From Belliella filtrata (GTDB lineage: Bacteria; Bacteroidota; Bacteroidia; Cytophagales; Cyclobacteriaceae), in contig NZ_JAKZGP010000002.1 in assembly GCF_022549775.1 (NCBI RefSeq), positions 62,001-126,000 of the forward strand: a stretch of DNA of 64,000 nt. The letters are read 5' to 3'. The notes under the pieces are model-generated. The model did no database searches. It saw nothing but the letters and a program-made list of their open reading frames with translations, and was not told the DNA's origin. Both the position numbers and the translations under genes were made by a program. Below, in pieces: positions 9,701-21,796 of the stretch. Positions within the stretch are counted from its first letter, which is position 1; each line of letters starts with the position of its first letter.

Positions 9701-10186
9701 CTTGGTTTCAGGTTGCTCCAAAGACATCTCTATCAATTTTCCACCTTGTACATTCACATCTGTCCAAACTAACTTCTGCATAGACAACTCTGGGGTCACC
9801 CATGGTCCCCCCGCTACTGCAAAACCATCACAAGAATGCATGGCAATTTGTAAGCCTAACCTATCCGCCTCATGCAAAGCATGTGACACCATTTCCCACC
9901 ATTCTGGACTTGTCTGTATGATGGGAGGATCGATCAAAGGGGGTTCTTTTGGTCCCCTAATTGACATCAGGTATGCGCCCGCTAAACCTGCTTCTTTCAT
10001 CGCTTCCAAATCAGCCGTGATCCCTTCTTTTGAATAGGCCCCATACATCCAATACCAATAAGCCCATGGCTGTGAACTCTCATAGGTAGGTTCGAAAAAA
10101 GTAGCTTCATGGTGCTCATTTCCCTGACAAGCTATAAGCATCATAATCAATAAAAAGCACTTTAGTATCTCTTGGATTTTGTTCAT
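6746..10186 (-). CDS. GH106 family alpha-L-rhamnosidase, lipoprotein
   Basis: 1146 residues. The N-terminus is a lipoprotein signal with lipobox LIAC (Cys about 20). The GH106 opening PWAYWYWMYGAYSKEGITADLEAMKEAGLAG-type segment (residues about 41-70) and the later acidic motifs LLHIDSWEAG, FSAENVAP and IQAEAFT match GH106 rhamnosidases, which cleave alpha-L-Rha from RG-I and RG-II side chains. A carbohydrate-binding-like insert (SHSYQAQRLKLEVSNDG) lies around residues 225-260 and a galactose-binding-like beta-sandwich forms the C-terminus. The lipid anchor places it on the periplasmic or cell-surface side. It is one of two rhamnosidase-type genes here, supporting a rhamnose-rich target. Confidence 0.88.
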   Translation of the reverse strand: MNKIQEILKCFLLIMMLIACQGNEHHEATFFEPTYESSQPWAYWYWMYGAYSKEGITADLEAMKEAGLAGAYLMSIRGPKEPPLIDPPIIQTSPEWWEMVSHALHEADRLGLQIAMHSCDGFAVAGGPWVTPELSMQKLVWTDVNVQGGKLIEMSLEQPETKEDYYKDVAVFAYPVPEKEYRKSSFVRPKVSSNISDKDLTFLLDDSKDETFSTNEPAWIEYVFEEPFTLRNIKIKVGGSHSYQAQRLKLEVSNDGRNYATWTSLVPPRHGWQDWDAAYTHAIEAATFTHFRLVYDPEGTEPGSEDLDAAKWKPSLKVKTIELSEEPKIGDFEGKSGLVWRISPQTTDAEIHTGEAAPLEQVIDISDSMDADGNLSWEAPEGHWKVIRFGHTSTGHTNATGGGGLGLEVDKFNPEAVKLQFDSWFGKAVEVAGPNLTGSVLSLLHIDSWEAGSQNWSPYFLEEFQKRRGYNLKPYLPVMAGFPINGAEFSEQVLYDVRQTISELIVDVFFEIMRSEAATHEIKFSAENVAPTMISDGLLHFSKVDFPGGEFWLNSPTHDKPNDMLDAISGGHIYGKQIIQAEAFTQLRMDWDEHPGSLKTIGDRNYALGINRFFYHVFVHNPWLDRKPGMTLDGVGLYFQRDQTWWKPGKAWIDYAQRVQYHLQKGKPVIDLAVFTGEGLPSRAVLPDRLAPFLPGLVGEKVMQKEASRWANENQPTHQRPKGVTHGSNIALAEDWTDAFRGYKYDSFNPDALLNLASVKDGKVVLSTGMEYSVLVFPGNRKMNPNADKVSYNVLKKIWELVNAGATIMVDSPPTGSPSLALDQEGKGKYDELVNILWKGYDPTHQTGLNQWSIGKGKIIQLPYLQESLEDIGIPADVLARQKGRERNHGVAWSHRKSGQEEVYFISNQLEEKRQMEWTFRVTGKIPQIYDPVKDEYREVKNWVANNGNTTIPLTLDKNESLFVIFDKKTTKSRSSEGSNDLKFSEFLRISSPWKVQFDPAYKGPTEEQEWTVLKDWSKNEKPSIRYYSGTASYQNQFQMDEIPQVPLLLNLGEVNYLAEVIVNGQNCGVAWTFPFAVDISKAIKKGNNELIIKVSNTWANRIIGDFNDPNADPITWSVADLSRIKNNPLMPSGLIGPVSIDKKEK

Positions 10187-10483
10187 AGGGAGTAATGATA
10201 AGTAATTAAGAGTTCTTCCAATTTGAATGATAGGTGGATTAGGAGCTAGAAAATTAGAATGTTTTAATATATTGATTTATAAATTTTTACAACCATTTAA
10301 CTATAAATGGATTTAATCATAAAGTTGATTTAAATACCTGAAACAACAAAGATGTAAGAAAGACACAATGGCACTTCTCCGCTCACCTGTCTTTCCAATA
10401 ATTCTAAGTATACCTTTGCACCTCTATTGCCTTGGCCGGACACCTGCCGTAAGCTTTCTTTTAAACCTATCCCAAACTACCCA
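10187..10483. other. Gap of 297 bp between GH106 and GH2 genes
   Basis: AT-rich. No ORF, tRNA or strong terminator was found. The GH106 gene must be expressed from here or by read-through. No convincing copy of the ACAGGAT box with correct spacing is present; the nearest is AGACAGGTG. Confidence 0.3.
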
Positions 10484-14894
<4,411 letters not shown>

Positions 14895-14913
14895 ATGGTT
14901 AGCTAATGAATTA

Positions 14914-14950
14914 TAAATCTAGCTTCTACAAGACAAATACCTTCCTGTGC
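14914..14950 (-). promoter_or_regulatory. ACAGGA promoter module before the GH43-like/GH2 operon
   Basis: Minus strand: GCACAGGAA (14950-14942), 20 bp, then TAGATTTA (14921-14914), close to TAnnTTTG. The predicted start point near 14907 supports translation from the ATG at 14873. Box and spacing match the copies at 42-80, 36935-36974, 41728-41763 and 55619-55658. Confidence 0.45.
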
Positions 14951-15076
14951 TTACATGGTAACTTGTATGCAGGCCAATCCTCAAGCTGAAAATCAGGGGA
15001 TAATGTAAAACAGATATTTGCTTATTTTAATGTTAGAAATCTCAAATCAAGCGTTTAGGATGCCATTTGGTTTCCT

Positions 15077-16645
15077 TTAGCTTATTTTGTCCACATTGTT
15101 ACCAAGGTTTCGGTAATTGATTTTTTCTTGGGGATTGGTTCCATTGAGGTATTCTTCCAAATTCGTATAACCATCTCCATCAGAATCGATTGCCCCATCT
15201 TCAGGATTATTGGGATCAAGGTTGTATTTGATTTCCCACTCATCTGGCATTCCATCTCCATCGGAATCTACAGGTACTTCTGAGGGATCAAAAGTCAATT
15301 TGGGATAACCACCTACTTCATCTATGCTTTTGATAATTCCTGTTTTGGTCATTGGCTTTCCTGTGCGAACCATTTCTGCTACACGTGTATCGACGGCATC
15401 TCTTTTTGGCAAGGTCGCTCCTGCCTTATTCAAGACAGACTCAAAAGCATCCTCGGCAGTTTGATGTGGAGCCACTGGCCAGCCTTCAAATGGGGTGTAC
15501 ACCCTGGCCATCTCTTTACCGTCACTCCCTTCAGGGATCATGGAGTCTTTCGTTTCTTTCATCTTCATGCCAGCCCAATTGTCGCTGTTCAAGGCTTCAT
15601 TTCCATCCATAATATTCCCTGCAACATACCATTTCCCAGGTCGGTTATTCTCCTTTGGATACCAGTCACCTTCACTCCATGCATTGCCTGGTGAATACAT
15701 GCTTCTTTGTTCAATTCTGGCGAAGACCGCTCGCATATTTTCTTGGGTAGCGGGCCCTGGTTTGAAGTAATTGTTGATCAAGTTGATCATGGAAGTTTCA
15801 TCTCCTCCATCTATCGTGCGGTGTCTCCAATTGTAAATCACATTGTATCTAAAATCAAATAGCCCAGACATACCTATGGAAGGATTTCTTGCTGTATTGG
15901 AAGCAAACAGGTTATAGTGGAAAGTAGCTGGATTTCCTCCCCAAGTTGCCCCAAAGGCATGTCCTTTGGCATCTAAGGCTTCACTGGAAATACACCATTG
16001 GATGGTGATAAATTCTGCAGGATCTTTGATGCGTGTGGTTTCATCCAAAGACGGCCTCATGTGTCTGTAAAGTGAAATATTCTCATCCATCCCCCAGCTT
16101 GTAGAGCAATGGTCAATGATCACATGATGGTGTGGGTTTCCGCCAATATTATCATCTCCTTGACCACCTACAGGAATGCCGCGACGGACGCGCAGGTGTC
16201 TCACAATTACATTGTGGGTATTGATGTTCAATGTCCCTGCAATACAAATCCCATCCCCTGGAGCTGTTTGACCAGCAATGGTTATATCCGGATGATTGAT
16301 ATCGAGATCTTCTTTAACTTCTAATGTCCCCGCCACACGGAATATCACTGTTCGAGGCCCTTCGCTTTCAATGGCCTCACGAAAACTACCAGGACCGCTA
16401 TCATTCAAATTTGTGACTGCATAAACTTTCCCTCCTCTTCCTCCTGTAGTAAACATGCCCCCACCCCAAGCTCCTGGAAATGCTGGTATGGCACCTTCTG
16501 GTAACCTCGGTGGATGAGGCGGGATTTGTCCAACTTCAGCTTGAGATTTGCTTGACGGGGCATTCTGTGCCTGACATGCCGTCTCTACACTTAATAGGAT
16601 AAAACAGAGCAAACAGGTGGTTATTTTAGTTCTTAGGTTTCTCAT
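15077..16645 (-). CDS. PL1-type pectate lyase with calcium-binding C-terminal repeats
   Basis: 522 residues with a lipoprotein-like signal (VETAC near residue 24). Residues about 45-400 form a right-handed parallel beta-helix. It begins FPGAWGGGMFTTGGRGGKVY and continues with VTNLNDSGPGSFREAI and IIDHCSTSWGMDENIS, typical of Bacteroidota PL1 pectate lyases. Residues about 455-505 carry two DSDGDG motifs (DSDGDGMPDEWE, DSDGDGYTNLEEY), which bind calcium in thrombospondin-type-3-like repeats. The enzyme would cleave de-esterified homogalacturonan by beta-elimination, freeing or trimming the backbone. PL1 enzymes are part of described RG-II loci in Bacteroides. No close promoter box was found. 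Confidence 0.85.
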   Translation of the reverse strand: MRNLRTKITTCLLCFILLSVETACQAQNAPSSKSQAEVGQIPPHPPRLPEGAIPAFPGAWGGGMFTTGGRGGKVYAVTNLNDSGPGSFREAIESEGPRTVIFRVAGTLEVKEDLDINHPDITIAGQTAPGDGICIAGTLNINTHNVIVRHLRVRRGIPVGGQGDDNIGGNPHHHVIIDHCSTSWGMDENISLYRHMRPSLDETTRIKDPAEFITIQWCISSEALDAKGHAFGATWGGNPATFHYNLFASNTARNPSIGMSGLFDFRYNVIYNWRHRTIDGGDETSMINLINNYFKPGPATQENMRAVFARIEQRSMYSPGNAWSEGDWYPKENNRPGKWYVAGNIMDGNEALNSDNWAGMKMKETKDSMIPEGSDGKEMARVYTPFEGWPVAPHQTAEDAFESVLNKAGATLPKRDAVDTRVAEMVRTGKPMTKTGIIKSIDEVGGYPKLTFDPSEVPVDSDGDGMPDEWEIKYNLDPNNPEDGAIDSDGDGYTNLEEYLNGTNPQEKINYRNLGNNVDKIS

Positions 16646-16787
16646 TATTATTTACTTAAACTGGTTAAATTCATTTTTAGTAATCCTTATTTCTTCGCCC
16701 TAAAGCTTGAAATCTATAGTAATTCATTACCCTTAGTATCTATTTATTTACATATTTTCTAACACGCTTCATTTCCTAAAAAAGGCT

Positions 16788-18080
16788 TCATTCATCCATT
16801 TGTTCTCTCTTTCTTCTCCAATAGTTCGCTAAAATAGAGCCTGACACATTCATCCAAGGACTAAATACAGCTGGTGCCAAGCCAACTGTACCAAGCTTCC
16901 CCATTGATCCTGCCAATCCAGATGCCATGCCTCCATTTTGCAATCCCACCTCCAAAGCCATTGCCCTTGAGGATGCAATATCCAATCCCAAAAACCTGCT
17001 AAACCAATACCCGAACAGATAGCCCAGTGAATTGTGAATTACTGATGCCAAAAACAGCATCAAGCCAACCTGAAGCAAGTTATCCCTTCCTGCCGCTGTG
17101 GTAACAGTGGTGAAGAATACAATTCCAGCCATCGATAAAACAGGCATAAGTTTATCTAATCTGACAACCTTTTTGGCAACCAAGTGATAAACCACCCCAA
17201 AGCATATGGCTCCTAAAAAGAAAGACAAGATTTCTAAGGATTGCATTTGAGCTAGGGTGAATATTTGAGAAAGGTAATACCAAAGCCCTGTTACAAACAC
17301 AATCAAAACTAGACCTGATAAAAGGGCTAAAAGAAATATCATTTGGCGGTTACGCTTATTTGCGTGCTTTAGGTAATCGTGCAGCAATGCTGCTCCTATC
17401 GGTACCAAGACAATTTTGACAATCTCTATCATCATGTCCATGAACCTGATATCTATCAATGTACCCGCCAAGGTTTTCATCCAAAAGGGAGTTAAAATCG
17501 GTGCTAATAATGTTGCTATTGCTGTGACTGTGACAGAAAGTACTAAGTTAGCTTTTGCCAAATAGACCATCACATTGGAAGCCAAACCACTAGAACAAGC
17601 GCCCATAAGTATAATCCCTGCTGCAATCTCTGGTTCGAAAGCAAAAATCTGTGTCAATAAATATCCCAAAATGGGCATGATCGAAAATTGACTGATGATA
17701 CCTACTAAGACTCCTCTTCCTGTAGATGCCAAACCAGAAAAATCTTTGAGGCTCATCTGTACGCCCATTCCAAACATCACGATTTGAACTACCCCCAAAA
17801 TCAGCCATTTATTGCGTAGATCAATTGGTCCCAAATTCAAAATCTGTTCGGGAAATAGCATACCTGATAATACAGCCAAAAGAATCCAAGCTGTATATTG
17901 GTAGCCTTTGAGGGTGGGGATTTGGCGAATGGTCAAAGTTAGAACGAAGAATCCCATAAAGGCAGCCAACTTTGAAAATACTACACCATCCAAATACCAA
18001 GCTACCATGCAGGCAAGCATGGCAAATGCAGCTAAGCCAAAACCAAGTTTTAGGAAAAAATTTGATTTTGAATCACCCAT
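16788..18080 (-). CDS. BASS-family (bile acid:sodium symporter-like) transporter
   Basis: 430 residues with about ten to twelve hydrophobic segments, longer than the usual 300-residue bacterial family member because of an extra two- or three-helix N-terminal stretch. Motifs include GACSSGLASNVMVYLAKANL in the sodium-site region, LEVGLQNGGMASGLA and HNSLGYLFGYW, all typical of the BASS/Acr3 clan. Family members import organic anions with sodium. The start overlaps the stop of the racemase-like gene by 8 bp and the unit continues to a kinase and a RuBisCO-like protein. Uptake of an acid sugar feeding that pathway is therefore the most economical role, an inference from context. Confidence 0.8.
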   Translation of the reverse strand: MGDSKSNFFLKLGFGLAAFAMLACMVAWYLDGVVFSKLAAFMGFFVLTLTIRQIPTLKGYQYTAWILLAVLSGMLFPEQILNLGPIDLRNKWLILGVVQIVMFGMGVQMSLKDFSGLASTGRGVLVGIISQFSIMPILGYLLTQIFAFEPEIAAGIILMGACSSGLASNVMVYLAKANLVLSVTVTAIATLLAPILTPFWMKTLAGTLIDIRFMDMMIEIVKIVLVPIGAALLHDYLKHANKRNRQMIFLLALLSGLVLIVFVTGLWYYLSQIFTLAQMQSLEILSFFLGAICFGVVYHLVAKKVVRLDKLMPVLSMAGIVFFTTVTTAAGRDNLLQVGLMLFLASVIHNSLGYLFGYWFSRFLGLDIASSRAMALEVGLQNGGMASGLAGSMGKLGTVGLAPAVFSPWMNVSGSILANYWRRKREQMDE

Positions 18081-18738
18081 TCACCTGATTGGCTAAATAT
18101 TTTATTGCTTCTGGTGGACTTGAAATGATGGGTACAACTTTATCCTCTTCAGCCAAGTTATCTACTACCCTAGCCATAGATGCTTGTGCCAATAGGATCA
18201 CATCCACTTCCAATGCCAAGGATTTGATCGCTTTGGAAACAATGGTATCATGCGATGCTGAATCTCCACTCATCAAAGCTTCAAAAGCTCCATAACAAAG
18301 TTTGGAGGTAATTTCAACTTCCTTTCCCAATGCTATGGCCCTTCTTTTTACCAGATCAGAAGTCGGTTCTAAGGTAGTAGATAAGGTAGCCACTACCCCA
18401 ATTTTCTTTCCAGTCTGTATGCCCAGGTCAGCCATCGGTTGATCAACCCGAAGAACAGGGACTCCTATTAAAGTAGCTGCTGTCTCTACCGCTACACCTA
18501 TGGAGCTGCATGTCACCAAGATATAATCTGCTCCAGCTTGCGCGGCCAAAAAAACAATCCCCACTACTCTTTTTGCTATTTGTGGAGTAAGTTCGCCTTG
18601 TGCAATTACATCCTTGATCAAGCTGTCATCCACGATATTGAAAACTTCAATTCCTTGAAGATTTTCAGCACATAATTTTTGAAAAACAGGAACTAATGTA
18701 GCTGATGTATGTACCAATCCTAATTTTTTAAAGGTCAT
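18073..18738 (-). CDS. Aspartate/glutamate racemase-superfamily protein
   Basis: 221 residues, cytoplasmic. The two cysteines expected of the superfamily are present: one in LVTCSSIGVA (about residue 82) and one in SKLCYGAFEAL (about 148). Together with the SSPPEAI end this fits the Asp/Glu/hydantoin racemase and maleate isomerase superfamily. In this operon (kinase, RuBisCO-like protein, transporter) amino-acid racemisation is unlikely. An epimerase or isomerase step on a branched or four-carbon acid sugar is plausible, but no described member with that activity can be named from memory. It lies 109 bp downstream of the kinase gene. Confidence 0.75.
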   Translation of the reverse strand: MTFKKLGLVHTSATLVPVFQKLCAENLQGIEVFNIVDDSLIKDVIAQGELTPQIAKRVVGIVFLAAQAGADYILVTCSSIGVAVETAATLIGVPVLRVDQPMADLGIQTGKKIGVVATLSTTLEPTSDLVKRRAIALGKEVEITSKLCYGAFEALMSGDSASHDTIVSKAIKSLALEVDVILLAQASMARVVDNLAEEDKVVPIISSPPEAIKYLANQVNG

Positions 18739-18847
18739 GTTTTCTATTGTTTATTTTGACATTATTTTTCTTTAACTATCCAATTACCTGCGAACTTGTA
18801 TGATAGGCTATACTTATAGGCAGCTTTGAATTCATTATATCAGACTG

Positions 18848-20227
18848 TCATGTTGCATCCATTTTTCCCAACTGTACTTTGACAAAATAATCCTCCTTAC
18901 CTACTTGCCCACCTTTGAAATTGATCTCTAATCCATCTGCTGGTGAATTTGGAGCACTAGCTTTACAAAGTGGTGCTCCAGGAGCGAGTGGAGCTATCAT
19001 CTCCACTGACTCAATCCCCAAGGCCCTGGCAATCCAACTTGATGTATCACCACCTGCAATTACCATTCGCTGAATTTGAGTTCTAGCCAATATGGCCTTT
19101 GCAAGCAAGCCCATCACGCTTCCATAGCGCTTGGCCGTGAACCTGGAAATTTCCACCTCACTATACCCTTGCTTTTTCAATGCTTCTTTGGTATCAGCAA
19201 CTCTTGGATCATCATAGCCGATAGCTGTATGTATGATCAAGTTTTTTCCAGATTCAAATACCTTGATAGCCTTTTTAAGGTAAGCATCTAAAGAAACGGA
19301 TTCGCTTTGATTTGCTATCTCAACTGTATCAATTGCAATTTCTTCAAAATCATTTTCTAAGCCCATCTTAATCTGTCCAGCTGTAATGGGGGAGCAACTC
19401 CCCGATAAAACCAATAAGTTTTTTGATTGACCTGGATTTTCCCACAACTGCTTTTTCAACCCATAAGCTTCGCCTAAAGCCATCTCTATTCCTGATGAGC
19501 CGACTGAGAAATGTTGCTTATCACTTCCCCTCTTCACTAAAAACTCTCCAATTTTCTTGATATGTTCTTGATAAACAGCGTCAAAAAGAACTATTTCACA
19601 ACCTGCATTTAGCTCCAGAAGCAACTGATCCTCTATCCTATCCTGATCAATATCCAACAAGTCAACCAAGCCAATTTTGATATTTGTCTGTTTGGATAAA
19701 TGCCTTTTCAAATCAGATTCATCTGCCGGAGTAGTCGGATGCTTAGACATAGAAGGGTGCCTATCCAACCTGTAGATCAAGCCCTCACTTCCTATTCCCA
19801 TTTTGGCAAACAAATTTCCAAAAGCACAATACCTTCCCAATAGGGGTGCAGCCACTAAAAGAGATACAAAGTCAATGTCAAAAATATCAAAGCCAATTTC
19901 TATGGCTTTTCCAATGCTGCCAATCGTCGGTGAAGAATCGAAAGTAGAGCAAACTTTGTAGTGAACATGAGAGGCATTTGAGTCCCTTAGTGCAAAAAAG
20001 GCATCTCCAAGCTCATTTACCATCTCTTCCGGACTCAAAGACCTGCTCAAACCAGCAACACCGAATGCTTGAATATCAGGATATTGATTTAACACTTCCT
20101 GACTTGGCGGACTGATGAACAAGACTGTACGAATTCCTGCTTTGGCCAAAAACTCCAATGCATCGGTGGATCCAGTGAAATCATCCCCATAAAAAGCAAT
20201 TTTCAATTTGTTCTCTTGTTCCCTCAT
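18848..20227 (-). CDS. Four-carbon acid sugar kinase family protein (DUF1537), candidate 3-oxo-isoapionate kinase
   Basis: 459 residues, cytoplasmic. The N-terminal substrate domain opens IAFYGDDFTGSTDALEFL with the diagnostic DDFTGS/TD. The C-terminal nucleotide domain has IHTAIGYDD, VIAGGDTSSW and FKGGQVGKEDYF. The family phosphorylates acid sugars with ATP: D- or L-threonate, D-erythronate, 2-oxo-tetronates and, in OiaK, 3-oxo-isoapionate. It stops 3 bp before the neighbouring RuBisCO-like gene begins in transcriptional order, and a kinase plus RuBisCO-like pair is the signature of the OiaK-OiaX/OiaT branch of D-apionate degradation. Apiose is a constituent of RG-II, matching the hydrolases around it. 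Substrate is an inference. Confidence 0.82.
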   Translation of the reverse strand: MREQENKLKIAFYGDDFTGSTDALEFLAKAGIRTVLFISPPSQEVLNQYPDIQAFGVAGLSRSLSPEEMVNELGDAFFALRDSNASHVHYKVCSTFDSSPTIGSIGKAIEIGFDIFDIDFVSLLVAAPLLGRYCAFGNLFAKMGIGSEGLIYRLDRHPSMSKHPTTPADESDLKRHLSKQTNIKIGLVDLLDIDQDRIEDQLLLELNAGCEIVLFDAVYQEHIKKIGEFLVKRGSDKQHFSVGSSGIEMALGEAYGLKKQLWENPGQSKNLLVLSGSCSPITAGQIKMGLENDFEEIAIDTVEIANQSESVSLDAYLKKAIKVFESGKNLIIHTAIGYDDPRVADTKEALKKQGYSEVEISRFTAKRYGSVMGLLAKAILARTQIQRMVIAGGDTSSWIARALGIESVEMIAPLAPGAPLCKASAPNSPADGLEINFKGGQVGKEDYFVKVQLGKMDAT

Positions 20228-20230
20228 TCC

Positions 20231-21478
20231 TTAGCCTTTTCCAAATTTCTCAACTGACTGTGCAAACTCAGTATATTTTTCAGCTGTCCTTTGAATGTCC
20301 CATCCATCAATAGCTGCTTGCCAGGCCTGCTTTATAGCCCTAACTCCCCCTGTTGGCCCTGCTGGATGTGCCATAATCCCTCCGCCAGCCATGTATAGCA
20401 AGTCAGTTGTTTTTGTTTTTTGATAAGTTTCAAATGCCTGTCCTCCCCACTGTCCAGAGGATACCACAGGTAACACATCCATCCCCTTGCCCAAAGGGTC
20501 TAAACAAGAAGCTATGGATCGCACTACTGATTCATCAGCTTCCCAAAATTTATTCTTTATGCCATTGACATGGATTTGATCAACACCTGCAAGTCTCCAG
20601 ATCTTCTGATATGCTTTGAACTCAATTCCCAACAAAGGGTGCCTGTTGAGCATCCCCCAGCCATTTCTATGTCCATGGATAGCCAATTCTCCCCGATCAC
20701 AGATTTTTTTGACGGCAGCAAGCCCTACACTGTTGATGCTAACCATGGCACATGTTCCGCCTTGCTCCACAATTTTATCGTAGTTGCGTTGCATGGCATC
20801 CACTTCAGCACTGATATTAAAAGCATACATTACTTTTTTGCCCGTGCGGTCAGCATGTGTACGGATAACCTTCATGATTGCATCCACCCTCTGGTCAAAA
20901 GGAGAATTGGCAGCTGAACCCATCAATTCATCGTCCTTGATAAAATCAATCCCTGCCTCCAACAATGTCTTGACTATAGATGCTGTAGTAGCTACATCCA
21001 TTCCTATACTTGGCTTTATGATAGTTCCTATCATAGGACTGACTGAGGCTACTCCCATCAAATTTCTTGTACCTTTGATGCCAAATCTCGGCCCTTGGAA
21101 GTTGGAAACGTATGAAGCTGGAAAATCAATATCCATAAGCTTGAGTCCTGTAAATTGCGTGATCTCATAAAGGTTGCCTTGAAGGGTAGAGATCAACACA
21201 GGTAAGTTATATCCAAAATTCTCTACCGACCATGAGATAGAAACCAAGGCCCTATGGTACTTATCAAAAGACAATTTTGGCCCTGGAATAGCGGGTTGAT
21301 TGACCGACTCAAGAAGTTCAATATTTTCTATTCTAGCCCCAAACCGCTGCTTCAATGCAGGGGTTTCGCCTGGAGTTTCTACAAAAGTCCCAGAGGATTG
21401 CTCACCAGCCAAAATCATTGCAGCTTTAGCCACCTGATAAGGTGTTTCTATAAAATAATGTGCTGTTATTCTATCCAT
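20231..21478 (-). CDS. RuBisCO-like protein, candidate 3-oxo-isoapionate-4-phosphate decarboxylase or transcarboxylase
   Basis: 415 residues, RuBisCO large-subunit fold. The carbamylated lysine and metal ligands are intact in FIKDDEL (K181, D183, E184). K155 in TIIKPSIG matches the first active-site lysine, but the second (K of KPK) is Ser157. The phosphate-site glycines GGG 365-367 and the HGH/SSG segments (268-270, 340-342) are present. Intact carbamylation excludes enolase-only relatives that lost it, and the altered KPS argues against CO2 fixation. With the adjoining DUF1537 kinase the best precedent is OiaX or OiaT of apionate catabolism. First gene of the unit 21478 to 16788. Identity as true RuBisCO is rejected on the second-lysine change and context. 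Confidence 0.85.
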   Translation of the reverse strand: MDRITAHYFIETPYQVAKAAMILAGEQSSGTFVETPGETPALKQRFGARIENIELLESVNQPAIPGPKLSFDKYHRALVSISWSVENFGYNLPVLISTLQGNLYEITQFTGLKLMDIDFPASYVSNFQGPRFGIKGTRNLMGVASVSPMIGTIIKPSIGMDVATTASIVKTLLEAGIDFIKDDELMGSAANSPFDQRVDAIMKVIRTHADRTGKKVMYAFNISAEVDAMQRNYDKIVEQGGTCAMVSINSVGLAAVKKICDRGELAIHGHRNGWGMLNRHPLLGIEFKAYQKIWRLAGVDQIHVNGIKNKFWEADESVVRSIASCLDPLGKGMDVLPVVSSGQWGGQAFETYQKTKTTDLLYMAGGGIMAHPAGPTGGVRAIKQAWQAAIDGWDIQRTAEKYTEFAQSVEKFGKG

Positions 21479-21796
21479 AATTTTTATGTTATTAATAGAA
21501 AAAAAGGCAAGATATGCACGAATGCCATCCTACCCTTTTCCAAATAATAAACCCTAATTATTCAAATTTCAATTTTTAGCTACCCAAAAGAATCCTGAAC
21601 CTACCTGCTTCTGAAAAAATATTTGAAAAAGATAACAGAGCTTTGAATATCGTTGAATGATGTAGTCAAGATTTACATAAATCACGCTTCAGGAAAAAGA
21701 AACTTTAAAGTTCAATTATTTTTAGGATTTGAAAACACAATCAATTTTAATAAACACGCTTTCAGTACACCCCTCTCATCTATTGACCTTATGGAA
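21479..21796. other. Gap of 318 bp upstream of the RuBisCO-like gene
   Basis: Contains the likely promoter of the acid-sugar unit. On the minus strand GTTCAGGAT (one mismatch to the GTACAGGAT box) lies near 21590, but no TAnnTTTG element follows at the usual 20-21 bp. An ATTTG then 19 bp then TATTTGG arrangement nearer the gene is a weak -33/-7 candidate. No ORF or RNA gene seen. Confidence 0.25.

Noticed and set aside
16771-16793. Third copy of the 40-bp hairpin (ATTTCCTAAAAAAGGCTTC)
   Set aside because: Only the first 10 bases match well and there is no complementary arm.
20231-21478. True CO2-fixing RuBisCO large subunit
   Set aside because: The second lysine of KPK is Ser, the length is 415 rather than about 470 residues, there is no phosphoribulokinase, and the neighbours are an acid-sugar kinase and a transporter.
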